This document shows, one piece after another, positions 54,101 to 58,230 of a stretch of DNA of 64,000 nucleotides. How positions within the stretch are numbered: the first letter of the stretch is position 1; every line of letters begins with the position of its first letter. The notes below the pieces were generated by a model that saw only the letters and a program-made list of their open reading frames with translations, searched no databases and had not been told where the DNA came from. This DNA comes from Escarpia spicata. Lineage: Eukaryota > Annelida > Polychaeta > Sabellida > Siboglinidae. Where the stretch lies: NCBI GenBank assembly GCA_963995525.1, contig OZ023217.1, positions 434,001 through 498,000 of the forward strand, written 5' to 3'. A program made the translations under genes and the position numbers.

Positions 54101-57100
54101 TACTCTGTCACTAGTACTAGTCTTAGTACAGTCAGTTGACCTAACACTACAAGTACAACACCCACTACTCTGTCACTAGTACTAGTCTTAGTACAGTCAG
54201 TTGACCTAACACTACAAGTACAACACCCTCTACTCTGTCACTAGTACTAGTCTTAGTAGTCAGTTGACCTAACACTACAAGTACAACACCCACTACTCTG
54301 TCACTAGTACTAGTCTTAGTACAGTCAGTTGACCTAACACTACAAGTACAACACCCACTACTCTGTCACTAGTACTAGTCTTAGTACAGTCAGTTGACCT
54401 AACACTACAAGTACAACACCCACTACTCTGTCACTAGTACTAGTCTTAGTACAGTCAGTTGACCTAACACTACAAGTACAACACCCTCTACTCTGTCACT
54501 AGTACTAGTCTTAGTAGTCAGTTGACCTAACACTACAAGTACAACACCCACTACTCTGTCACTAGTACTAGTCTTAGTACAGTCAGTTGACCTAACACTA
54601 CAAGTACAACACCCACTACTCTGTCACTAGTACTAGTCTTAGTACAGTCAGTTGACCTAACACTACAAGTACAACACCCACTACTCTGTCACTAGTACTA
54701 GTCTTAGTACAGTCAGTTGACCTAACACTACAAGTACAACACCCTCTACTCTGTCACTAGTACTAGTCTTAGTAGTCAGTTGACCTAACACTACAAGTAC
54801 AACACCCACTACTCTGTCACTAGTACTAGTCTTAGTACAGTCAGTTGACCTAACACTACAAGTACAACACCCACTACTCTGTCACTAGTACTAGTCTTAG
54901 TAGTCAGTTGACCTGACACTACAAGTACAACACCCACTACTCTGTCACTAGTACTAGTCTTAGTAGTCAGTTGACCTAACACTACAAGTACAACACCCAC
55001 TACTCTGTCACTAGTACTAGTCTTAGTACAGTCAGTTGACCTAACACTACAAGTACAACACCCACTACTCTGTCACTAGTACTAGTCTTAGTAGTCAGTT
55101 GACCTGACACTACAAGTACAACACCCACTACTCTGTCACTAGTACTAGTCTTAGTAGTCAGTTGACCTGACACTACAAGTACAACACCCACTACTCTGTC
55201 ACTAGTACTAGTCTTAGTAGTCAGTTGACCTAACACTACAAGTACAACACCCACTACTCTGTCACTAGTACTAGTCTTAGTACAGTTTGTTGACCTAACA
55301 CTACAAGTACAACACCCACTACTCTGTCACTAGTACTAGTCTTAGTAGTCTGTTGACCTGACACTACAAGTACAACACCCACTACTCTGTCACTAGTACT
55401 AGTCTTTGTAGTCAGTTGACCTAACACTACAAGTACAACACCCACTACTCTGTCACTAGTACTAGTCTTAGTACAGTCAGTTGACCTAACACTACAAGTA
55501 CAACACCCACTACTCTGTCACTAGTACTAGTCTTAGTACAGTCAGTTGACCTAACACTACAAGTACAACACCCACTACTCTGTCACTAGTACTAGTCTTA
55601 GTACAGTCAGTTGACCTAACACTACAAGTACAACACCCACTACTCTGTCACTAGTACTAGTCTTAGTAGTCAGTTGACCTGACACTACAAGTACAACACC
55701 CACTACTCTGTCACTAGTACTAGTCTTAGTAGTCAGTTGACCTAACACTACAAGTACAACACCCACTACTCTGTCACTAGTACTAGTCTTAGTACAGTCA
55801 GTTGACCTAACACTACAAGTACAACACCCACTACTCTGTCACTAGTACTAGTCTTAGTAGTCAGTTGACCTGACACTACAAGAACACCCACTACTCTGTC
55901 ACTAGTACTAGTCTTAGTAGTCAGTTGACCTAACACTACAAGTACAACACCCACTACTCTGTCACTAGTACTAGTCTTAGTAGTCAGTTGACCTAACACT
56001 ACAAGTACAACACCAACTACTCTGTCACTAGTACTAGTCTTAGTACAGTCAGTTGACCTAACACTACAAGTACAACACCCACTACTCTGTCACTAGTACT
56101 AGTCTTAGTACAGTCAGTTGACCTAACACTACAAGTACAACACCCACTACTCTGTCACTAGTACTAGTCTTAGTAGTCAGTTGACCTGACACTACAAGTA
56201 CAACACCCACTACTCTGTCACTAGTACTAGTCTAACGACGTAGTCAGTACCTGCAATTATCCTGGCCACCACTGTCCATGTCATGTGAACTAGGAACATT
56301 ATTTTCACGTATCCGGCAGTATGTAAAGCCGATCCCCTTCTTTAAACTTGACAATACGGGCCATGCGTGCATGCTGTTATAAATGTTTGCAGCACACATT
56401 TCTTCTTGGCTGGTAGTGGTACAGTTTTGATCTCCGCCATCATTTCGTGCCGCGTGAGTCGTGACTTAGTCTTGTTTGAGCACCATGAGCTCGGAAATGC
56501 GAATTTGTCGTAACGCTGTTTCCTATTGGTCAGATTACGACCAGAAGCAGCGAATGAAAAACCATGTCACAACAAGCAGCACATATATGCTGTCACCTGT
56601 TGAATAAAGTGAAGCTAAATTTTCGGAGCACGGAAGTGATTGATAATTTTCATCCCTCGCCGTAATACCGTAATTTGAGGTCTATTTTCGGAATGATTCC
56701 GGACAATCCGGAATGGTAGGCAGGTCTGTGTCTAGGAGGCCAGTGGTGGTGGGAAGTGACTGGACACAGAGGGGAGTGGACCTAGGTGTCTAGGAGGCCA
56801 GTGGTGGTGGGAACTGACTGGACACAGAGGGGAGTGGACCTAGGTGTCTAGGAGGTCAGTGGTGGTGGGAAGTGACTGGACAGAGGGGAGTGGACCTAGG
56901 TGTCTAGGAGGCCAGTGGTTGCGGGAACTGACTGGACATAGAGGGGAGTGGACTTGGGTGTCTAGGAGGCCAGTGATGGCGGGAAGTGACTGGACATAGG
57001 GGGGGGTGGACCTCGGTGTCTAGGAGGCCAGTGATGGCGGGAAGTGACTGGGCATAGAGGGGGTGGACCTCGGTGTCTAGGAGGGGATGCAATGATCCTT

Positions 57101-58005
57101 TATTTGAGAAATTGTACTCACCAAGTGCAAGCCAAGTCTTTGACAGGTTCGTGTAGTAGTCGAGACTGGCCTTAAACTGAACGTCTTTGTTACTACCTGG
57201 ATTATCTTTGAGAGTCAAGTATTTATCTATGGTGTAGTAAGTTGCTGCAAAAGAGACAACCGTCAGTCAGAGTTAATCCGTCCACCTGTACACATGAGTA
57301 ATCATAACTGTCTGTACATAATTACATTATTATGTCTGTACAAATTATGCATATATATATATATATATATATAATGTATAACATAACAAATGCTTCAGTG
57401 CGTAAACAAGATCCACTGTTGACGAGTTGAAATATCGCATACGTTTCACCAGAATCTGAGCCATGTCACATGACATCAGTGCGTGATCAAGATCCGCTGT
57501 AGACGAGTCGAAATGTCGCATACGTTTCACCAGAATCTGAGCCATGTCACATGACATCAGTGCGTGATCAAGATCCGCTGTAGACTGGTCGAAACGTCGC
57601 ATACGTTTCACCAGAATCTGAGCCATGTCACATGACATCAGTGCGTGATCAAGATCCGCTGTAGAAGGGTCAAAACATCGCATACGTTTCACCAAAATAA
57701 CAACATTTGCTCCAAAGTAAGTTTATTTCTTGCTATCTCAATTATTGTTTACTATCAAGTAACCAAACCTATCTGCCTATACACATGTGCTCATTCACAG
57801 TTACACACACATTGTCGGTGTCGGTGAAACGATCAACTTTGGTTGCTAAGACTTCACTGGTTCTGTTATTACATAAGAATGTAGAGTCTCACCGTATCCA
57901 AAGATGGCAACAAAGAGGATGAGAGTCAGCCACACCATCAACCCAGCAATCCAACGCATCAGGATGATCCAGATAAACGAAAGGACCATCGCCATGGCCA
58001 GACCC
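15093..58005 (-). CDS. SLC44A: SLC44 choline-transporter-like protein, 13 internal exons (gene incomplete at both ends)
   Basis: Multi-pass membrane transporter of the CTL/SLC44 family; known members carry choline or ethanolamine across plasma and mitochondrial membranes. Thirteen minus-strand exons were defined by GT/AG sites: 57893-58005, 57122-57244, 36809-36908, 36293-36385, 35683-35794, 29135-29187, 28158-28331, 27330-27458, 26688-26757, 23078-23151, 22338-22408, 16039-16157, 15093-15177. They total 1316 bp, about 438 residues, with all twelve junction phases compatible and no internal stop. Family hallmarks in order: FLRKRI, YLASSG, a glycosylated cysteine loop (IPCDPT, NGTAG), [80 protein letters not shown], and [16 protein letters not shown]. 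Family members are about 650-720 residues, so roughly 200 N-terminal and 40 C-terminal residues lie outside. The open frame suggests a working gene. The exact paralogue is uncertain. Confidence 0.95.
15348..15587. mobile_element. 240-bp fold-back MITE
   Basis: The whole segment is a near-palindrome. The outer ends caccaaattt and aaatttggtg are reverse complements. Inner pairs include ggctccctta / taagggagcc, and aaaatccaagacggcc near 15450 / ggccatcttggatttt near 15485. The centre is near 15470. This is typical of a snap-back or MITE-type non-autonomous DNA element. It carries no coding capacity. Confidence 0.8.
15688..16036 (+). mobile_element. 3' end of an L2/CR1-like non-LTR retrotransposon
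   Basis: The plus strand encodes [18 protein letters not shown] and a stop, like the extreme C-terminus of L2/CR1 reverse transcriptases (FKxxLKTHLFxxxF). An AT-rich 3' UTR follows, ending gcgctcc...gggtgctatataag and an (ATT)n tail, typical of these LINEs. It is 5'-truncated and antisense to the SLC44 gene. Confidence 0.7.
16039..16157 (-). CDS. SLC44A: SLC44 exon: late helix and loop
   Basis: A 119-bp exon, acceptor gtttcag and donor att|gtaagt. It encodes [19 protein letters not shown], then [20 protein letters not shown]. The order (FFFS, loop, NYY-like, PI) matches the family C-terminal third. The donor's intronic side runs straight into a (TAA)n tract that is the 3' tail of an antisense LINE fragment. 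Confidence 0.94.
16203..19146. repeat. 28-bp minisatellite, about 105 copies
   Basis: Unit of 28 bp: ggtactggtaggtaggtg followed by tataacgaga. Copies carry aacgaga or aatgaga, and ggtagg or ggtggg. The ggtggg form is nearly pure between about 17850 and 18740. Because 28 is not divisible by 3 and the unit lacks stops on the minus strand, all three minus frames stay open for 830-1300 codons with a 28-residue period. These ORFs are not considered genes. Confidence 0.97.
19246..19923. repeat. 26/27-bp G-rich minisatellite, about 26 copies
   Basis: Unit cagggagcagtggaggg followed by aggggctga, with variants gcggtgg, ggggggct and missing-c forms. The plus strand carries dense G-runs (ggagggaggggctgacaggg), so it has G-quadruplex potential on the strand that is the template for SLC44 transcription. 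Confidence 0.95.
19924..21825. repeat. 50-bp minisatellite with dimeric alternation, about 38 copies
   Basis: Unit of 50 bp: gtacaagggaaccaggag, gaagaacagtacaggag, ttagacctcagtcct. Two forms, gttagacctcagtcct and gctagacctcacccct, tend to alternate, giving a rough 100-bp higher-order unit. It begins within the last unit of the preceding G-rich array, at the shared cagta. Confidence 0.95.
21826..22337. other. Intronic sequence with one dispersed repeat
   Basis: Non-tandem sequence between the 50-bp array and the next SLC44 exon. The only recognisable piece is the 53-bp dispersed repeat at 21980-22032. No gene is supported; an open plus-strand stretch near 22083-22367 overlaps the antisense of an exon. 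Confidence 0.6.
21980..22032 (-). repeat. 53-bp dispersed repeat, copy 1
   Basis: On the minus strand this begins ttggcagggaaaatatattg and ends aatgaaacaagt. It matches 23923-23975 (plus strand) at about 51 of 53 positions. It is probably part of a larger SINE- or MITE-like family. Confidence 0.7.
22338..22408 (-). CDS. SLC44A: SLC44 exon: [13 protein letters not shown]
   Basis: A 71-bp exon, acceptor ctccag and donor g|gtaagt. It encodes [20 protein letters not shown] then GIV. The first codon completes Arg from the previous exon, giving [11 protein letters not shown]. Confidence 0.96.
22733..22865. repeat. 25-bp minisatellite, 5 copies
   Basis: Unit atggcggagtggtgctggag followed by tggca, starting at 22741, 22766, 22791, 22816 and 22841. 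The rest of this intron (22409-23077) shows nothing else recognisable. Confidence 0.9.
23078..23151 (-). CDS. SLC44A: SLC44 exon: [16 protein letters not shown]
   Basis: A 74-bp exon, acceptor tgccacag and donor ag|gtaagt. It encodes [16 protein letters not shown] then FLLMRNIV. It follows NAYIM in frame at phase 0, as in the family. Confidence 0.96.
23152..23740. other. Intronic sequence, no gene seen
   Basis: Non-tandem intron sequence. The part near 23420-23640 has the look of an old dispersed repeat but cannot be named from the sequence alone. No splice-consistent exon was found. Confidence 0.4.
23745..24150 (+). mobile_element. C-terminal fragment of an endonuclease/RT LINE, interrupted
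   Basis: The plus strand encodes [20 protein letters not shown] and VKKKLVKSQ, then a break with a stop, then [33 protein letters not shown] and VGEEW. This order (KKKLVKSQ, LAKx[21 protein letters not shown]) is the familiar C-terminus of endonuclease/reverse-transcriptase LINEs common in invertebrate genomes. The break is filled by the 53-bp dispersed repeat. It is a dead 5'-truncated relic. Confidence 0.7.
23923..23975 (+). repeat. 53-bp dispersed repeat, copy 2, inside the LINE relic
   Basis: Same sequence as 21980-22032 in opposite orientation, with about two differences (cctagcgaat here versus cctaacaaat). It lies exactly where the LINE reading frame is interrupted, which suggests a secondary insertion. 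Confidence 0.7.
24211..26558. repeat. 46-bp minisatellite, about 50 copies
   Basis: Unit of 46 bp: acaagagtggaacaacagac, aagcctcacacctgccagac, agggaa. Left and middle copies mostly carry gagtggaac with cacacctgcc; right copies carry gaggagaac with cacgcctgcc. 46 is not a multiple of 3 and the plus strand lacks stops, so three overlapping plus frames stay open for about 380-400 codons. These are treated as artefacts. Confidence 0.97.
26559..26687. other. Unique intron end
   Basis: About 130 bp of ordinary sequence between the 46-bp array and the SLC44 splice donor at 26687. Nothing recognised. Confidence 0.5.
26688..26757 (-). CDS. SLC44A: SLC44 exon: [12 protein letters not shown] cysteine cluster
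   Basis: A 70-bp exon, acceptor atcaag and donor atg|gtgagt. It encodes [15 protein letters not shown] then INKNAYIM. This cysteine-rich cytosolic segment followed by NAYIM is conserved in SLC44A2/4/5-type proteins. Confidence 0.96.
26926..26997. repeat. 24-bp triplicate
   Basis: Three adjacent 24-bp copies of ccaccactgtctgtaggcag followed by gtat, starting at 26926, 26950 and 26974. The rest of this intron (26758-27329) shows no feature. Confidence 0.85.
27330..27458 (-). CDS. SLC44A: SLC44 exon: [13 protein letters not shown] helix
   Basis: A 129-bp exon, acceptor ttgatag and donor aa|gtgagt. It encodes [20 protein letters not shown] then [12 protein letters not shown]. The YHxGSxAFGALI and LEY motifs are near-invariant in SLC44 proteins. 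Confidence 0.97.
27459..28157. other. Intron with a (CA)n-type tract, otherwise featureless
   Basis: A 699-bp intron. Only a cacaca/aatgcaca simple-sequence tract near 28045-28112 stands out. Confidence 0.7.
28158..28331 (-). CDS. SLC44A: SLC44 exon: core helices with [14 protein letters not shown]
   Basis: This 174-bp exon is the largest here and the strongest family match. It encodes [19 protein letters not shown], then [18 protein letters not shown], then a loop ending LWRAL. The [14 protein letters not shown] block is the CTL signature. Donor cg|gtgggt continues into RYH. Confidence 0.97.
28369..28552. mobile_element. Possible MITE with imperfect terminal inverted repeats
   Basis: The left end gttgaacctcgctttatggt and the reverse complement of the right end (gtggaaccgcactattaaga) align imperfectly over about 25 bp; both continue to tcacc. 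A typical gaacctcgctat-type small DNA transposon shape, about 184 bp. No clear target duplication was seen. Confidence 0.45.
28850..29078 (+). mobile_element. 3' end of another L2-like LINE
   Basis: The plus strand encodes [17 protein letters not shown] and a stop, like the LKTHLFNLAF terminus of L2-type reverse transcriptases. A short 3' UTR follows, ending aggcgaaatagaag and a ttattatattattacta tail. Truncated and antisense to SLC44. Confidence 0.6.
29135..29187 (-). CDS. SLC44A: SLC44 exon: 53-bp mini-exon, loop cysteine
   Basis: Acceptor tttatag and donor ga|gtaagt bound only 53 bp. It encodes [17 protein letters not shown]: an NGT sequon, the second loop cysteine, and a YGG motif that precedes the next helix in CTL proteins. 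The upstream intron (29188-35682) contains LINE and transposon insertions. Confidence 0.9.
29400..29575 (+). mobile_element. Non-LTR retrotransposon, left fragment
   Basis: The plus strand ends [20 protein letters not shown], the linker (NxYFTNVG) just before the RT domain of Jockey/CR1-clade LINEs. It stops at the inverted repeat of the transposon at 29576. The RT continues on the far side at 33005. The frame upstream is decayed. Confidence 0.65.
29576..30117. repeat. Left long terminal inverted repeat
   Basis: About 542 bp. The internal motif aaacatcagtttcgaaatgc at 30000 is repeated directly at 29559, just outside the inferred left end. Confidence 0.8.
30159..32366 (-). pseudogene. Decayed ORF of a widespread repetitive invertebrate protein family
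   Basis: Read right to left, the minus strand encodes: (1) CYKDYT...[13 protein letters not shown]...[11 protein letters not shown], then a stop; (2) [13 protein letters not shown] and, after a frameshift, [18 protein letters not shown]; (3) [14 protein letters not shown] and, after a frameshift, [18 protein letters not shown] and [20 protein letters not shown]; (4) after a frameshift, a 395-residue stretch from 31346 with [15 protein letters not shown] near its start and [20 protein letters not shown] and [14 protein letters not shown] near its end. This order resembles an uncharacterised protein family I recall as repetitive in invertebrate and fish genomes. The HEEADT and DTDIMVLAL motifs resemble a nuclease-like fold, which is inference. 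At least one stop and three frameshifts make it dead. The end is cut near the inverted repeat. Confidence 0.7.
32425..33004. repeat. Right long terminal inverted repeat
   Basis: About 580 bp, the reverse complement of the left repeat with indels, ending ggtaccggcat. A 12-bp or longer run of C lies at about 32392, just inside the repeat. Confidence 0.8.
33005..34300 (+). mobile_element. Non-LTR retrotransposon, right fragment with RT core deletion
   Basis: The plus strand encodes [20 protein letters not shown] and [15 protein letters not shown] (early RT motifs), then jumps directly to [20 protein letters not shown] (catalytic FADD at 33302-33313), so the middle of the RT domain is deleted. 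It continues with NTN, a stop, [37 protein letters not shown], a 35-bp tandem repeat, then [20 protein letters not shown] to LKELLLSRY and a stop. It has multiple lesions and is not autonomous. It lies antisense to SLC44. Confidence 0.8.
33679..33925. repeat. 35-bp tandem repeat inside the LINE ORF, 7 copies
   Basis: Unit tcctgttgtggacactatac followed by atttacaatactgcg, with tcctg starting every 35 bp from 33691. It grew from the LINE's own sequence ([13 protein letters not shown] region). Three units (105 bp) restore frame, so all three frames remain open through it. Confidence 0.95.
34301..34600. other. LINE 3' region with CAG/CAA tract
   Basis: AT-rich sequence after the LINE stop. It contains an interrupted gcagcagcagcaacagcagt tract at 34382-34420 and ccactagtactagtaactg near 34558. 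Confidence 0.5.
34600..35590 (+). mobile_element. 5'-truncated L2-like LINE with one frameshift
   Basis: The first frame encodes [28 protein letters not shown] and [21 protein letters not shown] frameshift near 34870-34910 is followed by [58 protein letters not shown] and [14 protein letters not shown] with a stop at about 35412. This is the standard thumb and C-terminal region of L2/CR1 reverse transcriptases. The 3' UTR ends near cggcgatataactg. Antisense to SLC44. Confidence 0.85.
35683..35794 (-). CDS. SLC44A: SLC44 exon: YLASSG and lumenal loop
   Basis: A 112-bp exon, acceptor ccccag and donor acg|gtacgt. It begins [10 protein letters not shown] and ends [11 protein letters not shown]. 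It includes an N-glycosylation sequon (NVT) and the conserved loop cysteine. An upstream alternative acceptor (ccaag) gave no compatible phase. Confidence 0.9.
36226..36262. repeat. 14-bp short tandem repeat
   Basis: About two and a half copies of tgacccagtcatg, directly beyond the SLC44 splice donor at 36292 (gene sense). Confidence 0.7.
36293..36385 (-). CDS. SLC44A: SLC44 exon: helix [16 protein letters not shown]
   Basis: A 93-bp exon. It encodes [20 protein letters not shown] then [10 protein letters not shown], matching the family's AVGSM--FYPL helix. Two GT donors overlap here. The second (gt|gtatcc) was chosen because it is the only one that keeps frame and joins to YLASSG in the next exon. 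Confidence 0.9.
36809..36908 (-). CDS. SLC44A: SLC44 exon: helix followed by FLRKRI
   Basis: A 100-bp exon, acceptor gttccag and donor cg|gtgaga. It encodes [15 protein letters not shown] followed by [17 protein letters not shown]. The basic FLRKRI-IAI motif after a helix is diagnostic for SLC44. The last codon, CG|A, is completed by the next exon as Arg. Confidence 0.95.
36909..37316. other. Unique intronic sequence, no gene seen
   Basis: AT-rich intron sequence between the SLC44 exon ending at 36908 and the 58-bp minisatellite. No recognisable element. Confidence 0.6.
37317..38031. repeat. 58-bp minisatellite, left block, about 12 copies
   Basis: Unit of about 58 bp: gtggtgggaagtgactggac, acagaggggagtggaccta, ggtgtctaggaggcca. 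Copies vary by small indels. It is interrupted at ...ggtgtcta (38031), and the same array resumes in the same orientation at 56729. Confidence 0.95.
38026..38031. other. Left target-site duplication tgtcta
   Basis: tgtcta immediately precedes the left inverted repeat and recurs at 56729-56734 immediately after the right one. Overlapping the two restores a normal minisatellite unit. Confidence 0.8.
38057..38171 (+). repeat. Three ctgtcagtaat motifs at exact 52-bp spacing
   Basis: The 11-bp motif starts at 38057, 38109 and 38161 just inside the left transposon end, while the sequence between copies has diverged. Confidence 0.75.
38172..38642. other. Unique left arm of the satellite-bearing element
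   Basis: AT-rich non-repeated sequence between the terminal motifs and the satellite. No ORF of note. Confidence 0.6.
38643..56233. repeat. 63/65-bp satellite, about 275 copies, multi-level higher-order structure
   Basis: Two unit forms differ only at cttagtagtcag (63 bp) versus cttagtacagtcag (65 bp). The remainder reads ttgacctaacactacaagt, acaacacccactactctgtc, actagtactag. Each unit contains the perfect 12-bp palindrome actagtactagt. Marker variants recur at fixed offsets: cactaatact at 40874, 41701 (+827) and 45728 (+4854 from the first), and blocks from 49939 repeat at 52310 (+2371). Minus-strand ORFs (63, 84, 105 aa) appear only where 63-bp units run together and are not genes. Confidence 0.97.
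56234..56728. other. Unique right arm of the satellite-bearing element with terminal hairpin
   Basis: Non-repeated sequence. Close to the right terminus (56696-56714) lies attccggacaatccggaat, an 8-bp perfect stem with a 3-base loop, followed by ggtaggcaggtctg, the inverted repeat. Confidence 0.7.
56729..57086. repeat. 58-bp minisatellite, right block, about 6 copies
   Basis: Continuation of the array at 37317-38031, same orientation, resuming at tgtctaggaggccagtgg. It ends about 35 bp before the splice donor of the SLC44 exon at 57122. Confidence 0.93.
57122..57244 (-). CDS. SLC44A: SLC44 exon: extramembrane loop ending TWLAL
   Basis: A 123-bp exon, acceptor tttgcag and donor g|gtgagt. It encodes a hydrophilic loop ([16 protein letters not shown], then [15 protein letters not shown]) that fits the family segment with an NxS/T site and a terminal TWL. 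The preceding intron (57245-57892) is 648 bp. The following intron is about 20.2 kb and holds the 63/65-bp satellite. Confidence 0.93.
57352..57373. repeat. (AT)n microsatellite
   Basis: Eleven or so AT dinucleotides in the 648-bp intron. Confidence 0.9.
57393..57690. repeat. 81-bp tandem repeat, about 3.6 copies
   Basis: Unit of 81 bp, with gcgtgatcaagatccgctgt starting at 57481, 57562 and 57643 and a diverged copy at 57400. Because 81 is a multiple of 3, the minus strand holds a 116-codon open frame of 27-residue repeats ([18 protein letters not shown], then MSCDMAQIL). It lies inside an SLC44 intron. Coding is possible but unsupported. Confidence 0.9.
57893..58005 (-). CDS. SLC44A: SLC44 exon (first in window): transmembrane helix
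   Basis: Acceptor ttgcag and donor g|gtgaga bound 113 bp that start in phase 2 and end in phase 1. The 37 full codons read [25 protein letters not shown] and [12 protein letters not shown]. This is the paired-helix region after the large N-terminal loop in CTL proteins. No further upstream exon is visible to the right, where the 26-bp array runs off the window. Confidence 0.93.
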
Positions 58006-58230
58006 CTGCAACAGAGATAGGGCCCTTTGTCACAGGCTGTTGTAAAAGGAAAGTTCTTATATAGTGCAGTGTGCAGTCCTCAGGACTGCTCAAAGTACTT
58101 TGCATTTTACTCCCTGGCAGACCTGTTCAATCGAACATCATCTTGATTTCTCTGTCTTCAGAGTGTTGTGTACTTTCTGGACCTACCGGGTATGTGGCAT
58201 ACAATTTTTAGTGTACATCTGATATAGTAC
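58006..58230. other. Intron start, partly duplicated downstream
   Basis: Non-repeated sequence upstream (gene sense) of the first visible exon. Its right part, from about 58153, recurs at 58593 inside the 26-bp array. Confidence 0.7.

Larger units (their letters stand above)
38032..56728. mobile_element. 18.7-kb satellite-bearing DNA transposon inserted in the 58-bp minisatellite
   Basis: The left end reads CAGACCTGCGTACC and the right end, reverse complemented, CAGACCTGCCTACC: 13 of 14 identical. A 6-bp direct repeat (tgtcta) flanks the ends. Contents are about 610 bp of unique left sequence, the 63/65-bp satellite, and about 490 bp of unique right sequence. No transposase-like ORF is visible, so the element would be non-autonomous. 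The three copies of ctgtcagtaat at 38057, 38109 and 38161 could be subterminal protein-binding repeats (inference). The superfamily is not identified. Confidence 0.78.

Noticed and set aside
39782..55999. Many 63-105-codon minus ORFs starting [15 protein letters not shown]
   Set aside because: They appear only where 63-bp satellite units are adjacent and end at each 65-bp unit. They are by-products of unit length.
56239..56270. ctgcaattatcctggcc, resembling the start of the exon at 36908
   Set aside because: Only a short chance match in the opposite orientation; the sequence beyond it does not encode the exon.
38032..56728. Polinton/Maverick element, suggested by about 18 kb length and 6-bp duplication
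   Set aside because: No polymerase, integrase or capsid ORF is present, and the 14-bp inverted repeats do not have the Polinton form; the length comes from satellite.
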